From: Bryopsis sp. KO-2023
Taxonomy: Eukaryota; Chlorophyta; Ulvophyceae; Bryopsidales; Bryopsidaceae
Reading direction: 5' to 3'
DNA: 64,000 bases
Assembly: GCA_030272585.1 (NCBI GenBank)
Contig: BSYQ01000013.1
Coordinates: 1,612,001-1,676,000 of the forward strand
Below are positions 34,336 to 46,475 of the stretch, one piece after another. The stretch's first letter is position 1. Every line of letters starts with the position of its first letter. The notes beneath the pieces were generated by a model that did no database searches, was not told the DNA's origin, and saw only the letters and a program-made list of their open reading frames with translations. The translations under genes and the position numbers were made by a program.

Positions 34336-34989
34336 CCATCTTACTGGCATCTCATGTGGAAGAATCTCTCCCTCCAAAAAAAAGGTCTAACAGGTAGCAA
34401 CAAAAGAACAGACCTCGATCCTGGCGAACTTTTTTTTGTTTTCTCCAAACTGTAGCATAATTCTGCTAGTGTTGACGAATTACCAAAACAATCCTTAGAA
34501 CAGAGAAGATGCTATCCAGAACAAATGCGTTTCTCTGTTAACAGCTGTTTCAATTTCATTCACAAGTTTCCTAAGTAATTTTTTCTGGGTGCTCAGGAAA
34601 AACGATAATTGCGAAAGTCGATGGAGGCTGTGAATTGAAATTCTGGAGGTGAGTGTGTATTCTTTTTCCGATTCATGTTTCGTTCTTTTTCAGGTTCTTT
34701 TTCCTGATCCGATTTTCTTAATCATCCATAAACCTCATAGCTCTCAAACATAGCTATATTTTTGAAGTTGTTTTTTGTACTCGCAAACATTTCAGAGCCC
34801 TTCAAATAATAGTAAAACTATTTTACAATTTTTTTTTGTCTCTAGTTCCCAGGGGTAAACCTCCCGAAACCCCCTGGGCAAAATTGTGGTCAGGAAAAAG
34901 TGGGGAGGCCAACCACAATCAGGGCCTATTGCCCCACAATCACTCAAAAACCTAAAAAAAAACAAACTACTCTATAGAGTATTAACTAG

Positions 34990-37900
34990 CTAGTTCAGGG
35001 GCTGCAGGTTTGCCTCACTCAACTCGATCAGTTGATCAAATAGAGCGCGGCATTTTGCGTCAAGGCCCCCGACGAATCCTTGGATGGTATATGTGTATAA
35101 GATCGCTCCTGAAATGACACTTCTTTCAACATCAGTCCAGAGCTGGAATTAGAAATAAATTGCTTCATCACAATTAACCTGGGGTGAATTAATCGCCGAT
35201 TCGCAAACACAGAGGAAAAGAAAATTTTCACAACAACTTTTCAGGCATCGCACACAGCACGCGAAAAAAAATATATATATAATAAATATAAATATATATG
35301 TTTTTGTATATATAATTATTTTTCATAGTAGTGTTTCAGTTGTTACTGTTTTTTTTTGGGGGGGGGGGTTCACGTACCCTTCAAAAGAGCGACCCGTGTC
35401 GAACTCGCCACATCTCCTTTTGCTCGGCTCAATGCAACGGTCAGGTAGATGGAAAGGAGTGTGAGCGAGCTGATCCGGACCTCCTTCCAAATGCCATTTT
35501 TCCATGGCAGGCCTGCTTTGGAAAATTTCTCGGCCAGTTGAACTTCCTGTTGTTGCATTTTGTCGATCTTTTGAATCGAGGCGGTCTGCAATCCAAACCA
35601 TAATAAAGTGTCACAGCCTGACAGTTGTAAAATAAACTCTTTGTTTTCATGTGATTGATTTCAATCTCAGAACTTAAAACACATAATGCAAGTATAGATC
35701 CTTTCTCTTTTGATTTGTGGATGCATACTTGGTGTTGTCGATAGGAAATCAGCTGCTGGATTGTTTCTCATCCAATACCTCGGAATCAATCAGGTCGAAA
35801 ACATTTTCTTTCAGAATATGATTCTTACGAATTGATTTCTGTACCGTTAGCTTCTCCATTCCATTAAGATCCTCAGCTACCGTTCGCAATCCAGTTTGCC
35901 ACGAGCTCAACCTCTTGGAAATGAAGAACCTCTTCTTCATTTCCATTAGGTCTTGGAAGAGCTTGACCGACTCTTGCATCTGCTCATACCGCTCGGTAGG
36001 CCAGGATTCGAAGGACCTCAACACCTGACCTTCGTCGGTAAGTTTGGCCAACTCTGAATTGACGTTATCGACAAAAGAAATCAGGTCGCTCATTTTCGTG
36101 TGTTTCTTTGTCCTTATTTTTTCTGCCAGATCCTGGAGCATCGCCTGAGATGTCACAATTTCCTCTTGTATTTTCTTCTTGTATGGGCTCCGTGACTCCA
36201 GCTCGTCAATCAGTCCAATGGATGTCATGGTGGTGATTTTTGCTGGCTTTGTTGATGCAGCCAACTGCTTTCCTCCGCGAACGTATTTCTGGAAAGTGTC
36301 GACTACCTAAAATATCCATGAAACACTTCTTGGAATAAAACAAAAGATACTCAGGCCTACATATGTTCTCTTTTAACACCTGGAAATTGAAGAGGGTGTC
36401 GAAATCAACAGGGGTTTGTAGTGTGTCAATACTCACGGAGGATTGATGGCGAATCTGCAGCATGGTTTTCAGTCTTCTCGGAGGGGGGGGTGGGATCCCT
36501 TTTGGAGCAGCCCTCAGTGGAGGAGGCGGCGGGACTCCACTGGCCATTCGAAGTGGTTTTTTGACTGGAGATGCGATTGAGATTGGAGCTGCAGCCTGCT
36601 GAGCTACACCCAAAGCCAGGGATGGAGCTGCCATCGATGTCGCTGGCAGTGAGACTTCAGGGCAGATATGAGGTTTGGATTTGCTTTGGTCCCCATGGTC
36701 TGGATCTGTGGTAGTGCAGTGTTTCTGCTCTACATCATGGTCATTGATGGGACCTGACCACATACACTTGAACTTAAGCCAAAGTTTTCATAAAAAAACA
36801 AGGCTTTTCTTGTTAATAATAAAATTCCTCCATTTTGAGAACATCTTGCTTGATTCTATTTGTTGTTGGTAGTGTTGACCTGAAGGGATCCATGAGATAT
36901 TTTTTTTTCAATAGGAACATGTGACTCTTGGTGTAAACCAATAATAGGTCTATTCAGATGTTATGTTTCCAAACGCAGGTGAAAAAAAAAAAATAATAAA
37001 TAATAAAAAAATATTTAAATATAAGTGAATTTTCTTTCCTTACATTGCACAATGGTAGGTGTCGGCGGGCATTCAGCGAAAGCAGATGTGGCGGATTTCG
37101 ATTTCCCAGCACAGTTTGGAGCTCCTGACACCATTGATTCATCATCACGAAAAGGTTTCTTGTCAGTCTGACAAGCATCTTTTGGGTTTGAAACGCAACG
37201 CATCTTTTCGCACATGGCTGTGCGTCTTTCCAAGGCTCGCTCCACAACATAGTGCCCAGACTGCCCTGAAGACAAAAAGAAAAAAACAGTTTTATCAGGT
37301 CACCTACTACCACAAGCCCAAGTTCATCAACAGCTGAACAAGGTAACACCATGAAAGTGAAACGATTCATTGCAAATCAAAGTTGTGGTGGTACAAACAA
37401 GAAGAACCTCTTCCTGGGGTTTGCAGGGGCAGGGCATTTGCCAACACATTGTTCATTATTATTGTGTGAAATTCATTAAGTGGTGAAAAATGCCCACTGG
37501 AGGAGGAGCTGGTTCATGTTCTCTTCATTGTGTGGGGTATCAATTCCATGACATGATTGCCACTGTTTTATGTATCAATAACCCTTTGGATACATACCTG
37601 AGGCTGCCTGGAGATGCGTTTCATTCGGAGCAGGCTGGCCCTTGGCAAGAGGGGTGGAAGCTTCTTCACTGTTGGAGCTGAATTGAGTGGTTTTGAAAGG
37701 CTGTGGAAGGGACTCGGGTTGGTGGTGCCTGAAGGCTGATGGTCGATTTTGCGCTCCGTTCCCACATCCTGGAAATTGGAGAGAATTTTGTCAATCAGGA
37801 ATCTCACTGGCTCTCCTTACAAGCAAGGACCATGTGCATCTATAAGACTCTCAGTTTGAAAGACTCCCAATCATGAACAAGGAGGTGGATGAAGAGTTAT

Positions 37901-39166
37901 AAAGTATCGAGCTCAATTTGAGGATACATTTTTCTTTCGAGCAGTTATGTGGAGCCGCGATCAAAGAATTCACTTGTTTCTCTGGCTTGCCACCCAACTA
38001 TTACCTGGTATTGGGCTTCTTCTGATGCTGGGCAGTGCTCTAAGACTCCACTACAATTGACAGAAAAACAAACAAACATGAGGAACACAATGACAGCATC
38101 GATCAATGGCAAAAGGAATGGAAAAAAAAGCAAAGAAAACTCACATCATGCCCTTGGTAAACCTTGTGTGCAGGAGGAGGAGGAGGAAGAAAGATCCCCG
38201 AATGCCATGTTGGCATGTCACCCTCCATCGTCTATAATTCAGGAAAAAAGAAAACAAACAGAACAGAACTTCAAAATTCCAAAACAAAAGCTGATCCAAC
38301 ACGAAACATATTTGATGTGGGGTGTTGAATCAATGCCGTTTCTTGATTGGAACATATGTGTCAGGTTCCCCCCAAAGTATCAAAAGCAATACAGAAGTAC
38401 CCTCTCTTAAAGATAAAATAGCACAATACTGACCAGACATCCCATAATAGAATGAAAACAATAAAATCGCAACCTGCAGAGCTGAGGTTATAAACAAGTC
38501 TACTGATTGTTCAAACATATTCCAAGAATGGCTTGAAGTTACTTCAAAATAATGGTTCAATTTCTTACATTTTGGTCGAGGAAACAGTAGCTTCTCCCTG
38601 ATGACCCAATTGTGGCCACATCAGATCTTGGTGGTGGTGGTGGGGCCTTCCCGAACAATTTCTTTAGTCTCCTCCCGAGCGACTTCGCTAAGCGAAGCGC
38701 CGGGAAGCAGACAGGCATCTATTTCAATATCACACACAAATAAGAGAGCCTCAGCACCTCAATACCACTGTATTTGAAAGATTTTGCAAAAAAATATTAC
38801 ATGGCTCTCAACATAATAAAAGGCATGCAAACATGTCATGCATGCATGCAAATATCTTCCCAGTCTGACTCAAGCAACATGCAAAATTTTGGAGTTTATC
38901 TCAATATTATACATGCACTCCATGAAGGGAAAGTCCTCCTCCATTTTGCAGCAACCAAACCAACACTCCATCACACAGTCACCCAACACAAGAAACCCAA
39001 TTTTAGGGTTGCTGTCTGCATGCATCCATGCCCAACACCCGTCACAATATGCTTGCTGCTTTGAGTTCGGACTCTTAGAGCGACGCCTCCTTTCCCGAAA
39101 GATGTGTTTCCCTACCTCTGACTTCATGCTGTCGAGTGTTTTTCCGCGAACTTGTTGCTCGTTCAT
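34990..39166 (-). CDS. CHUP1-like protein, copy A (chloroplast-positioning/IPGA1-like family)
   Basis: Exons: 39166-39116, 38718-38569, 38231-38145, 38050-38005, 37768-37598, 37265-37044, 36753-36437, 36306-35779, 35585-35378 and 35142-34990, about 640 residues. In land plants CHUP1 sits on the chloroplast outer membrane and builds the short actin filaments that move chloroplasts. Poly-proline runs occur in exons 2, 3 and 7. Exon 8 carries the helical C-terminal domain with SIGLIDELESRSPYKKKI and SDLISFVDNVNSELAKLTDE, matching the plant IxEIENRS and DLLAFVxWLDEELxxLVDE blocks. Exons 9-10 match the plant end, with GLPWKNGIWKEVRISSL and YTIQGFVGGLDAK. No N-terminal membrane anchor is seen. Exons 9 and 10 do not meet in phase (off by two bases) in either copy, so a tiny exon is probably missed. 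Exon 8 has an extra 18 bp compared with copy B. Confidence 0.8.
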
Positions 39167-40145
39167 GGACTTTTCTGGAGGACCAACAAATGAGAGCTCG
39201 TTAAAAGCGTATGCGCTCGTCGTGAGACTGCTCAGAAAAGCGCACAGCCTCTCTCTCTGGCGTGAAACCCCACCTGCAGGTGTTGTTTTTGCGAGCAGAA
39301 GGAGTGTGAAAATGTCAAACGTGCTTTTGTATGGCTCCTAAGCGTTCTAACGCCTCTGTGGCACTCATTGTCGAAACGCCCAAACAAATACACACAAAAC
39401 CAACACAACATGTACCACGACCGCGGACTGTGTTGTTTGCGAAAGCTGACGGGCAGAACTCCGTGTTGCGGAGCTCCGCGAACTCGAGTTCGTGCACACT
39501 CTGTTTTTCAAGCAACGTTCTCGGTAGCAGTTTCTGGAGTTGATGCTTTGAGATACATGTATCACCATGTTTCCGCACGTGCATCTGCCTTCCCTGTATC
39601 TGGTTGCGCACACCCAAGCGCACACTGCAGCGTTTGGTTCTCCATAGCACAGTTGTGACAATGAAGTTTCGGAGCTCAAGTCGATCAAAAAGAGGGAAAC
39701 GAGGAGATGTACATTCCCAAGGAGTTTGCGGAAAAATTCGATATCCTACTTCGTGGGTCGAAAAGCCAAACATTTCCCAGAAACAAATTCCTCCATCAGT
39801 ATACTCAGTATACCTACCAAAGAATCCTAAGATTCCTACCAAAGAATCGTGGGCTAAGGTTCTCCAGAAACGACCGCCCATTCACCGACAAAACAGAACA
39901 TCGTGGGCTTTGCTTTGCAAGAAACCCTCCCTTTTCGATCTGAAACCTGGAAGCCTTGGTCGAGTGCGAGAGGACAGGGCAAGGCCTCGGCGAAGAAGGG
40001 ACAACGCAGAGATGGGGTCACGTCATGGGATGCGTCGTGGAGATCACCAGATCAGTTTCCATCAAAGAGATAGACAGAAAGACTGCTCGTTGCGATTGTG
40101 GAGCCAGATCCGAGGTGCTCTGCGGGTCGCATTGCGTTTGAGGCA

Positions 40146-40376
40146 ATGCTTCGCATCATACGGCCTCATGGCTTCGCAGCCGGGGTGTTCACGAGGCCGA
40201 CAGTTAACAGTCAGGAGGAGAACACGTTTGGGCCAGGTATGAGAAGAGAGGAGGCTGTTTCTTCCACACGCTTTTACCACAGACGACACGCCATCGTCCT
40301 TATCGCTTCGTCCGCTTTTTTGTTGTTCCTTTTTTTCAGTGCGATTGGTTGTCGGTGGTATGATGCAGAACAAAGC
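40146..40376 (+). CDS. Candidate first exon with a signal anchor, unit 1 copy
   Basis: An ATG opens 77 codons ending exactly before GTAAG. The second half is hydrophobic (HAIVLIASSAFLLFLFFSAI) and then reads GCRWYDAEQS. The same length, start and donor occur in unit 2 at 56181-56411. No following exon was found in this unit, because unit 2 begins about 115 bp later. The family is unknown. Confidence 0.35.
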
Positions 40377-41272
40377 GTAAGAAAGCACTGAACGTGGTAA
40401 TATTGTTTTCCACGGGGTGATTGCTTCGCCTGCCAGGAATATGATGATGAAAACCTGTATGGAAAAGTATGAAAAGACCAGTGTTTATTAAAGGGTTGAA
40501 AACAATCAGGTGTATTTTATCAATAAAAGCAAATGATTTTTCCCATCCCCACACCAATTATACTTAGGATATGAGTATGGGATCCCACCATGTCTAAAAA
40601 TAGGCTTCTTTCGGTTGATCCACCAGAAACTCTGATGCACAGCTGGGTGGTACCATGGCAGTCACAACGCCCTCTCCCTATAATAATATCAGGGGCAACA
40701 TCCATGCAAGGATGTATGAAACAACACTTTCACAAGAATGGCTGGTTCAAGCCAATTTTGGCAATCCCGCTCTGCCTTTGCGATTATAAGGGCAGAATTC
40801 TGCTACGTCAAAATAAGTACCCTTAAGGAAAAGAAAAAAAATCCTGCTCTCGTACAGCAAAAATGTCGAGCTTAGCATTGAAAGCAAAAACCGAAAAAAA
40901 AATCAATCAGACTGAGTGCAGCTGCAGCCCAAGAGGCTGATTGATTCCCAAAAACACACCAGATCAAACAAACAAACATAATTACACACCAGATGACTCA
41001 TTCCTAAAAAAATGATTGATATGAATTGGCGCTCATATCTTTTTCCCCTTTCCCCATGGTTGACCGACACAGCCCACCAAGCATGGGTAAAGATCAATTC
41101 GGCGTCTCCGTTCATGCGGTTGGACTGGCAAGCCTGGCGAACACAGACGCTGTCACGGCAACAATGTTGGAGAAGGGATGTCAGACTGACCATAGATCAC
41201 GACGCTCCGTCAAGAGGCAAGAAACCAAAACAACGAAAATGCCTGCGCCGCCGAATCCCGACCAACTTCTCC

Positions 41273-42817
41273 ATGGCAACCGCAACAGTGTGCCAATCGC
41301 GGTCTGGCGGCCGCCTGTTTTCAGCGGTTCTTGTAGTCGCATGCCTTACAACTATCGGCTTCCCTCAATCAGTGAGTGTTGGGTCGTTCATATTTGTTCT
41401 CCCAAATTCCCCGCGCGGGTTCTCTTGATATGTGGATCGTCGATCAAGCATCTCACAAAGAAGCCCTTTTTCTGGCGTCACGTTTTGGATCCGCTTTTAT
41501 ATATATAAAAGCCGCCGCAACGATTGGAATTCAACGTCTCGAATGGCTGGATCGCAGGTGGGTTGGAGTGTGATCAGAGTTTGTGCACGAGTGATCTTGA
41601 TCTTGATCACGCTGAAGGAGCTAGACAACGATGTTCAGAGTTTGGTTGATTGCATGCCTCCTGGCTCAGTCCTGGAATTCGATCTACCAGAGCTGGTGCT
41701 GGACGATTCCGCGTGGAACTGAGGAGCCCCATCACCATAGAAGGAAACGGAGCATCCGTTCAGTGCCCCGATGACCAACGAAAAGGAACTTTTCAGATAA
41801 GGTGACTGGACTGATTTGGCCTGTTGGAAGTCAGTCCTTCAGGGAATATGCTCCATTTCGAATTGTGTGTGTTTGGTTGTGGGAAAGCAGGTCTGATGAT
41901 GTGACACTTTCAAGCCTTGCTTTCAAGGGGTGGTTCTTTAATTCTTTGGAGGATCTGATTCATGTGCAAAGCTCAAAGAATATCACTCTGAAACATGTGG
42001 AGTTTAAGGGAAACCAAAACGTTGGTAAAGGACCTGCTGGGCTTTCAGCTGCCGAGTCTGACTTCAGGCTGTTGAATGTGCCAAAAGCAACACTGGGTCT
42101 TTGGGAGGGATTGCTGCTCTGGATAATTCAAAAGCAACAATTCTGGATTCTCATTTCACTAGAAATGTAGCCACAATGAATGGAGGTGCGATTTTTTTAG
42201 CAAGAGACCGATGTCACAATTAGGGAAAGCACCTTTGAAAAAAAACAAGGCTGGTAGGGAAGGAGGTGCAATCTGCGCTGAGGTAACTCAGTTAAAATTC
42301 ATTGCATTGTGAAATTCCGAGTTTGGGAGTAATATGAATTTTAACATTTTTACATGCCGTAGTTGGACGTTGCCCTCAAAAACTTTTACTGCTTCGTTTC
42401 TTTTTGAAATTGCCTTTTTCCTCAATATCGAAGCTTCATTTTTTTTAACTGTATCTTGGCAGGACAGTGGAAAAAATGGCACTTCTCTTCAGTGGGTTTT
42501 TTTTTCCAGCTGATGTATGTTCTTTCTCAAGCAAGACTTATCATGTGTGTGTGTATCTGTTTGACCAGAGTCTGGACCTTGAGAAGACCTCTGAGATCCA
42601 CATTGTTGATTCAACATTTAAAGACAATGCTCCTGTGCATAGAAGAACTGTTTGCGGTCAAAAAATGCGTGGTAGAGTTTTTCCCGCTCATGACGGGGGT
42701 GCTATGTTTTTCTGGCCTTCGAATCCTTTACTCTTTCAAGCACACTTTGTGGAGAACCTTGAAACAGATGCTGGTGGTAAAGCCATTTATGTGAAGGGGG
42801 GAAAAGCTGAATTGTGA
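41273..42817 (+). pseudogene. Pmp-like beta-helix membrane protein, copy 2, degenerate
   Basis: Exon 41273-41371 encodes a clean signal peptide (GGRLFSAVLVVACLTTIG) and ends before GTGAGT. A later exon carries CMPPGSVLEFDLPELVLDDS (about 41650-41710), then two extra bases (about 41710) shift the frame out of the matching block RSPITIEGNGASVQC. Further on are NITLKHVEFKGNQN (about 41980), ILDSHFTRNVATMNGGAIF (about 42140-42195) and IVDSTFKDN with DGGAMFF (about 42605-42715). The FxxN and GGA[IM] words are the signature of chlamydial-type polymorphic membrane protein repeats, found in several algae. The frame changes between blocks, so the copy looks decayed; some shifts could be unseen introns. 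Confidence 0.65.
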
Positions 42818-43930
42818 ATTCTGCTATTTTTATTCCAACAGTGCTGGGGAGGATAGGCATGCAATCGGGGTAGAGGAGGTGCGATAAGAGCCCAGTCAGG
42901 TTCAGTTGTGACTGGTGAACAGCAACACAATCAGGAGGGGGGATCGTTGGGATGATGCAATTTTGAATGGTGAAAATCCTACAGTCGTGACAGACTGCTG
43001 ACAGACTCTGTCAGACTTCTGAGAAGTGGAGGTGGTATTTACATGTAGTTTGAGGCTCGTGAAATTTTGGAACTGCAAGACCTGCTTTCTCAGAAGAAAA
43101 ACGAGGTTGCGACAGGAGGTAAAAGCGTTAAGGCGGATGAATAAATCAGAATGGTGGAATTTATTTCTTGTCTTCAATGTATGCATACATGCACAAACAA
43201 TATCAATTCATGGGATTTTGCTGGTGTTTTTATTTCTCTTTTTTTTTGTATGTATGTATGCATGTGTGTGTGAGTTTCATAAAGGGGGAAAAACTATCAT
43301 TTGCATTTGGCTTAGGGTTTTTGCTTTATTTCATTCCTTCTTTTTTTTTTTGGTTTGTCGAAGGTTTGGAATCTAAAGATAGAGGTATATATCATTCTTT
43401 CCTTTTTTCGGGGGGAGGGAAAGAGGGGAAAAAAAAACGGCTTGTTTTTTTTTTTTTTTACGAAAGCATTGCGAGGGGAAGCAACAAAAAGAAATTATGT
43501 GTGCATAAAAGGGGGTTTGGGGTGGGGAGAATCCAATGTTCAAATTCAGGGGTGAAGAGAAAAAAAAAGGAAAAAAAATCCAGTCCAGTCGAAAAGAGGA
43601 GATTTTCATTTTACTTTTTTTTTTACCAAAAGGAGAACTGTTTCTTTTTTTTTTTTTTTTTCATTTTTTTTTTTGGGGGGGGGGGGAGGTGAATTGCACA
43701 GTGATAAATTGAAGGGGGGTTGGGCGAGAAGAGGCGGGTCAAATTTCCTGATCCGATGAACTCTTTTTGCTTTTTTTCCATAGTTGGCTTTCTTTTACTT
43801 ACTCCGTCCGGGAATAACTGTCCACTTTAGTTTGGGGTAACAGTTCACGCGTGAAACGTCCAATTGATGTGAAATTTTGTGGGCAGCATCTCTGATACAC
43901 GTAGATGAAGCCCACAAAATTCTAGATTCG

Positions 43931-44531
43931 TTGGTGTACAGGCTGCGATGCAGTGACTCCGAAACCAGAAACGAAGCAAAACCCCCATTTTCACCTGCCT
44001 GTGAACGTTTTGACACGTCAAACGTTCATTGTTTGCCACAAACTTTTGTGAACACATTCTTTAGATGTTCTGTGGCGAGCTCAAAAAATTTCGTCGCAAT
44101 TGAACCAGTGAGTAAAGCATGATGTCGTCGCTCATTAATCGTGACGACTATAAAACCGAGGGAAAGTCGACCTCTGAAACCGAAAATAGCAGCGCAATGC
44201 GCGAACTCCATCTCGACCTCGCAAACGTCGGAAACGGAACTCAAGATACCTTTTCGCGTCAGTTCGCTCGAAAATAGGAGCGGAAGTCACCAAGCTGCCT
44301 AGAAAATGGGACTTTGATACGAAATGCCAAGCCCATTACATGAGAGGCCAGGTGGAATTTTCAGAGCAAATTTTGGGGATACACTATAAGAAGTGCATAT
44401 TGTTGCTTGATAACAGTATCTTACAATTTTGGGCTAATTTGGTATGCAAAAAATAAAAGTCGTCGAAGTGAAAATGGGGGTTTTGCTTCGTTTCTGGTTT
44501 CGGAGTCACTGCATCGCAGCCTGTACACCAA
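43931..44531. repeat. 64-bp perfect inverted repeat
   Basis: Arms 43931-43994 and 44468-44531 are exact reverse complements, with TTGGTGTACAGGCTGCGATG at the outer end. About 470 bp lie between them, including a GC-balanced stretch without a clear gene. Confidence 0.92.
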
Positions 44532-44996
44532 TGACAAGGATAAACAAAAGAGTTCGAAAAAAAAAACAGAAAGGGGAAGAAGAAGAAGGAAAAAAAATAA
44601 GCCCACGTCATTTTTTTCCATTTGTCAGTCATCGGTTTGTATCGATGGATGGAAGCAAGGAGGAGTTGCGGTTTCTTTTTTTCCTTTTTGTTTGTCTTGG
44701 TTTTTTCTTGTATGATTGAGGGGGGTTAGGAAAGAAAAGAAAAGGTATTGATTCTTACTTTTCTTTTCTTTCCTAAGTGGTTTGGGTCTGGGAAGGGGGA
44801 ATAAAGGTGTGAGAAAAAAAAGAGTGAGGGATGAGCAAGCGGCTGAGGATAAACTACTTAGGGCATCACTGACCTGAAGGTGGTGGTTAAATCATTCCTG
44901 AAACTGTTAACTTTTTCTGCCATGATTTTTTTTTTTCTTTAAATATTTAAATTCCATACCTGTTATTGTGGCGAAGGGAAGACTTGCCAAAAAAAA

Positions 44997-45092
<96 letters not shown>

Positions 45093-45096
45093 AAAG
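44997..45096. repeat. (GAAA)n microsatellite
   Basis: About 24 uninterrupted GAAA units on the plus strand, a pure purine tract. Confidence 0.97.
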
Positions 45097-46440
45097 GTAT
45101 TGATTTTCGTTATCTGTTCTGTTTTTTTTGTTTTTGCTTTTCCATCACTTTGAAACCAAAAAGTCGGTTGGGAGAATACCGACTGGGCTTTGTCTTTTTA
45201 TTTTAAGTATAAATGCCAATTTTGTTTGGTTTTGGGGGTGCGCGTGTATATTTCAGTCATATTGATTCCTGTTATTTTGGCAAACTGAGATTGGCTTGCC
45301 AGACACCGAAAAGGAAAAGGAACAGATCGAGAGGGGTGAAAAAAAAACAAAGAAAAAAAGGGAAAAAAAGAAGAGAGGGGTGGGGGGTGAGGGATAAGTC
45401 GAACGAAAAATATGATCAATCCCTGTTAGGTATGCATAAATGTATGTTTTATGATATGTGAGTGTTCATGTATCGAAAGGGACTAAATTTCTGTTGTTTT
45501 GCTTGAGGGTTTGAAAGAAAGAAAAGAAAAAAAAAGAGAAAAGGAGCACAGCCAAGGGGAACAAAAGAAATCATTTTTTTTTACCTGTGTTTTCCTTCCA
45601 AGGGGAACTTTCCTTTATCAAGAGAGAGGGGAAATAATGCTGTTTTTTTCAAGCACTCTTTTCTTTCGACTGTTTTTTTCTTTGCTGAAAGGGGGGGGGG
45701 GGAAGATTTGGGTGAAGGGCAGGGAGTGGTTTTGGATATATGAAAAAGAAAAAAGGAGGGAATTTATCATAAGAGTTCGATTGTTCCTTTTGATATTGCT
45801 TTGTTTAGTGGGTTATGTCCCAAATTAAAAAATAAACAAAATACACACAATAAAGAGGGAAAAAATTATCATTCGTAATCAGAGAAGTTGCTTTAAAAAA
45901 AGCAAAAAAAGCTGAAAACAATTTTCAGGCAAAATTGAAATGCATTTCGAAAAATTATCGGCAATTTTGCCTCTTTCTTTCCCTTTATCTTTGTTTGGAT
46001 GATGAATTTGAAGTCTTGGCGATTAGTCATTTTATAGCATCTTTTTTGGTTTGCCTGTCTCTTTTTTTTTTTCAAGCGAAAAAAGGAAGAGGGAAGGAAC
46101 ATGAACTTGTGGAGGACTGCTTTTTTTTTTTTGATAAGGAAAAAATTTGAATAGAAAGTTTTTCGAAAGGGTCTCCTTTTTTTTTTCATAATCAGGGTAG
46201 ATGTTGAAAAAAAAAGGGCGAGGGAGGACTGCAAGAGATTTTATCAAATTTTTGCTGAAATGCACTGTTGTTAAATTTGCGTTTGAATTGTGTAAACAAT
46301 TTTTACTGGCTGCAAAACAATACTTTGTTTCTTCAGAACACTTTTTTTTTTCCTTTTTTTTCCTTTCGACTGTTTCGAAAGTGGATTTTTTGAGACAATT
46401 GTTTTTTCCCTCATTCTGCTTGATTACTATTTATATCGTC

Positions 46441-46443
46441 TTT

Positions 46444-46474
<31 letters not shown>

Positions 46475-46475
46475 G
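46441..46475. repeat. T13 followed by G22
   Basis: Thirteen T run directly into 22 G. The G-run could form a quadruplex, and its exact length should be read with care. Confidence 0.9.

Larger units (their letters stand above)
32608..40478. repeat. Tandem duplication, unit 1 (about 7.9 kb)
   Basis: The unit begins AAGGGTTGAAAACAATCAGG and its end abuts the same word at 40492, where unit 2 starts. It contains a degenerate Pmp-like gene (plus), CHUP1-like copy A (minus) and a signal-anchor exon (plus). Similarity to unit 2 is high by eye throughout the matching parts. Confidence 0.85.

Noticed and set aside
39331-39543. A 70-codon plus-strand frame conserved at 55375-55587
   Set aside because: The few differences between the copies all change the amino acid, with no silent ones, so there is no sign of coding constraint. 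The match reflects recent duplication.
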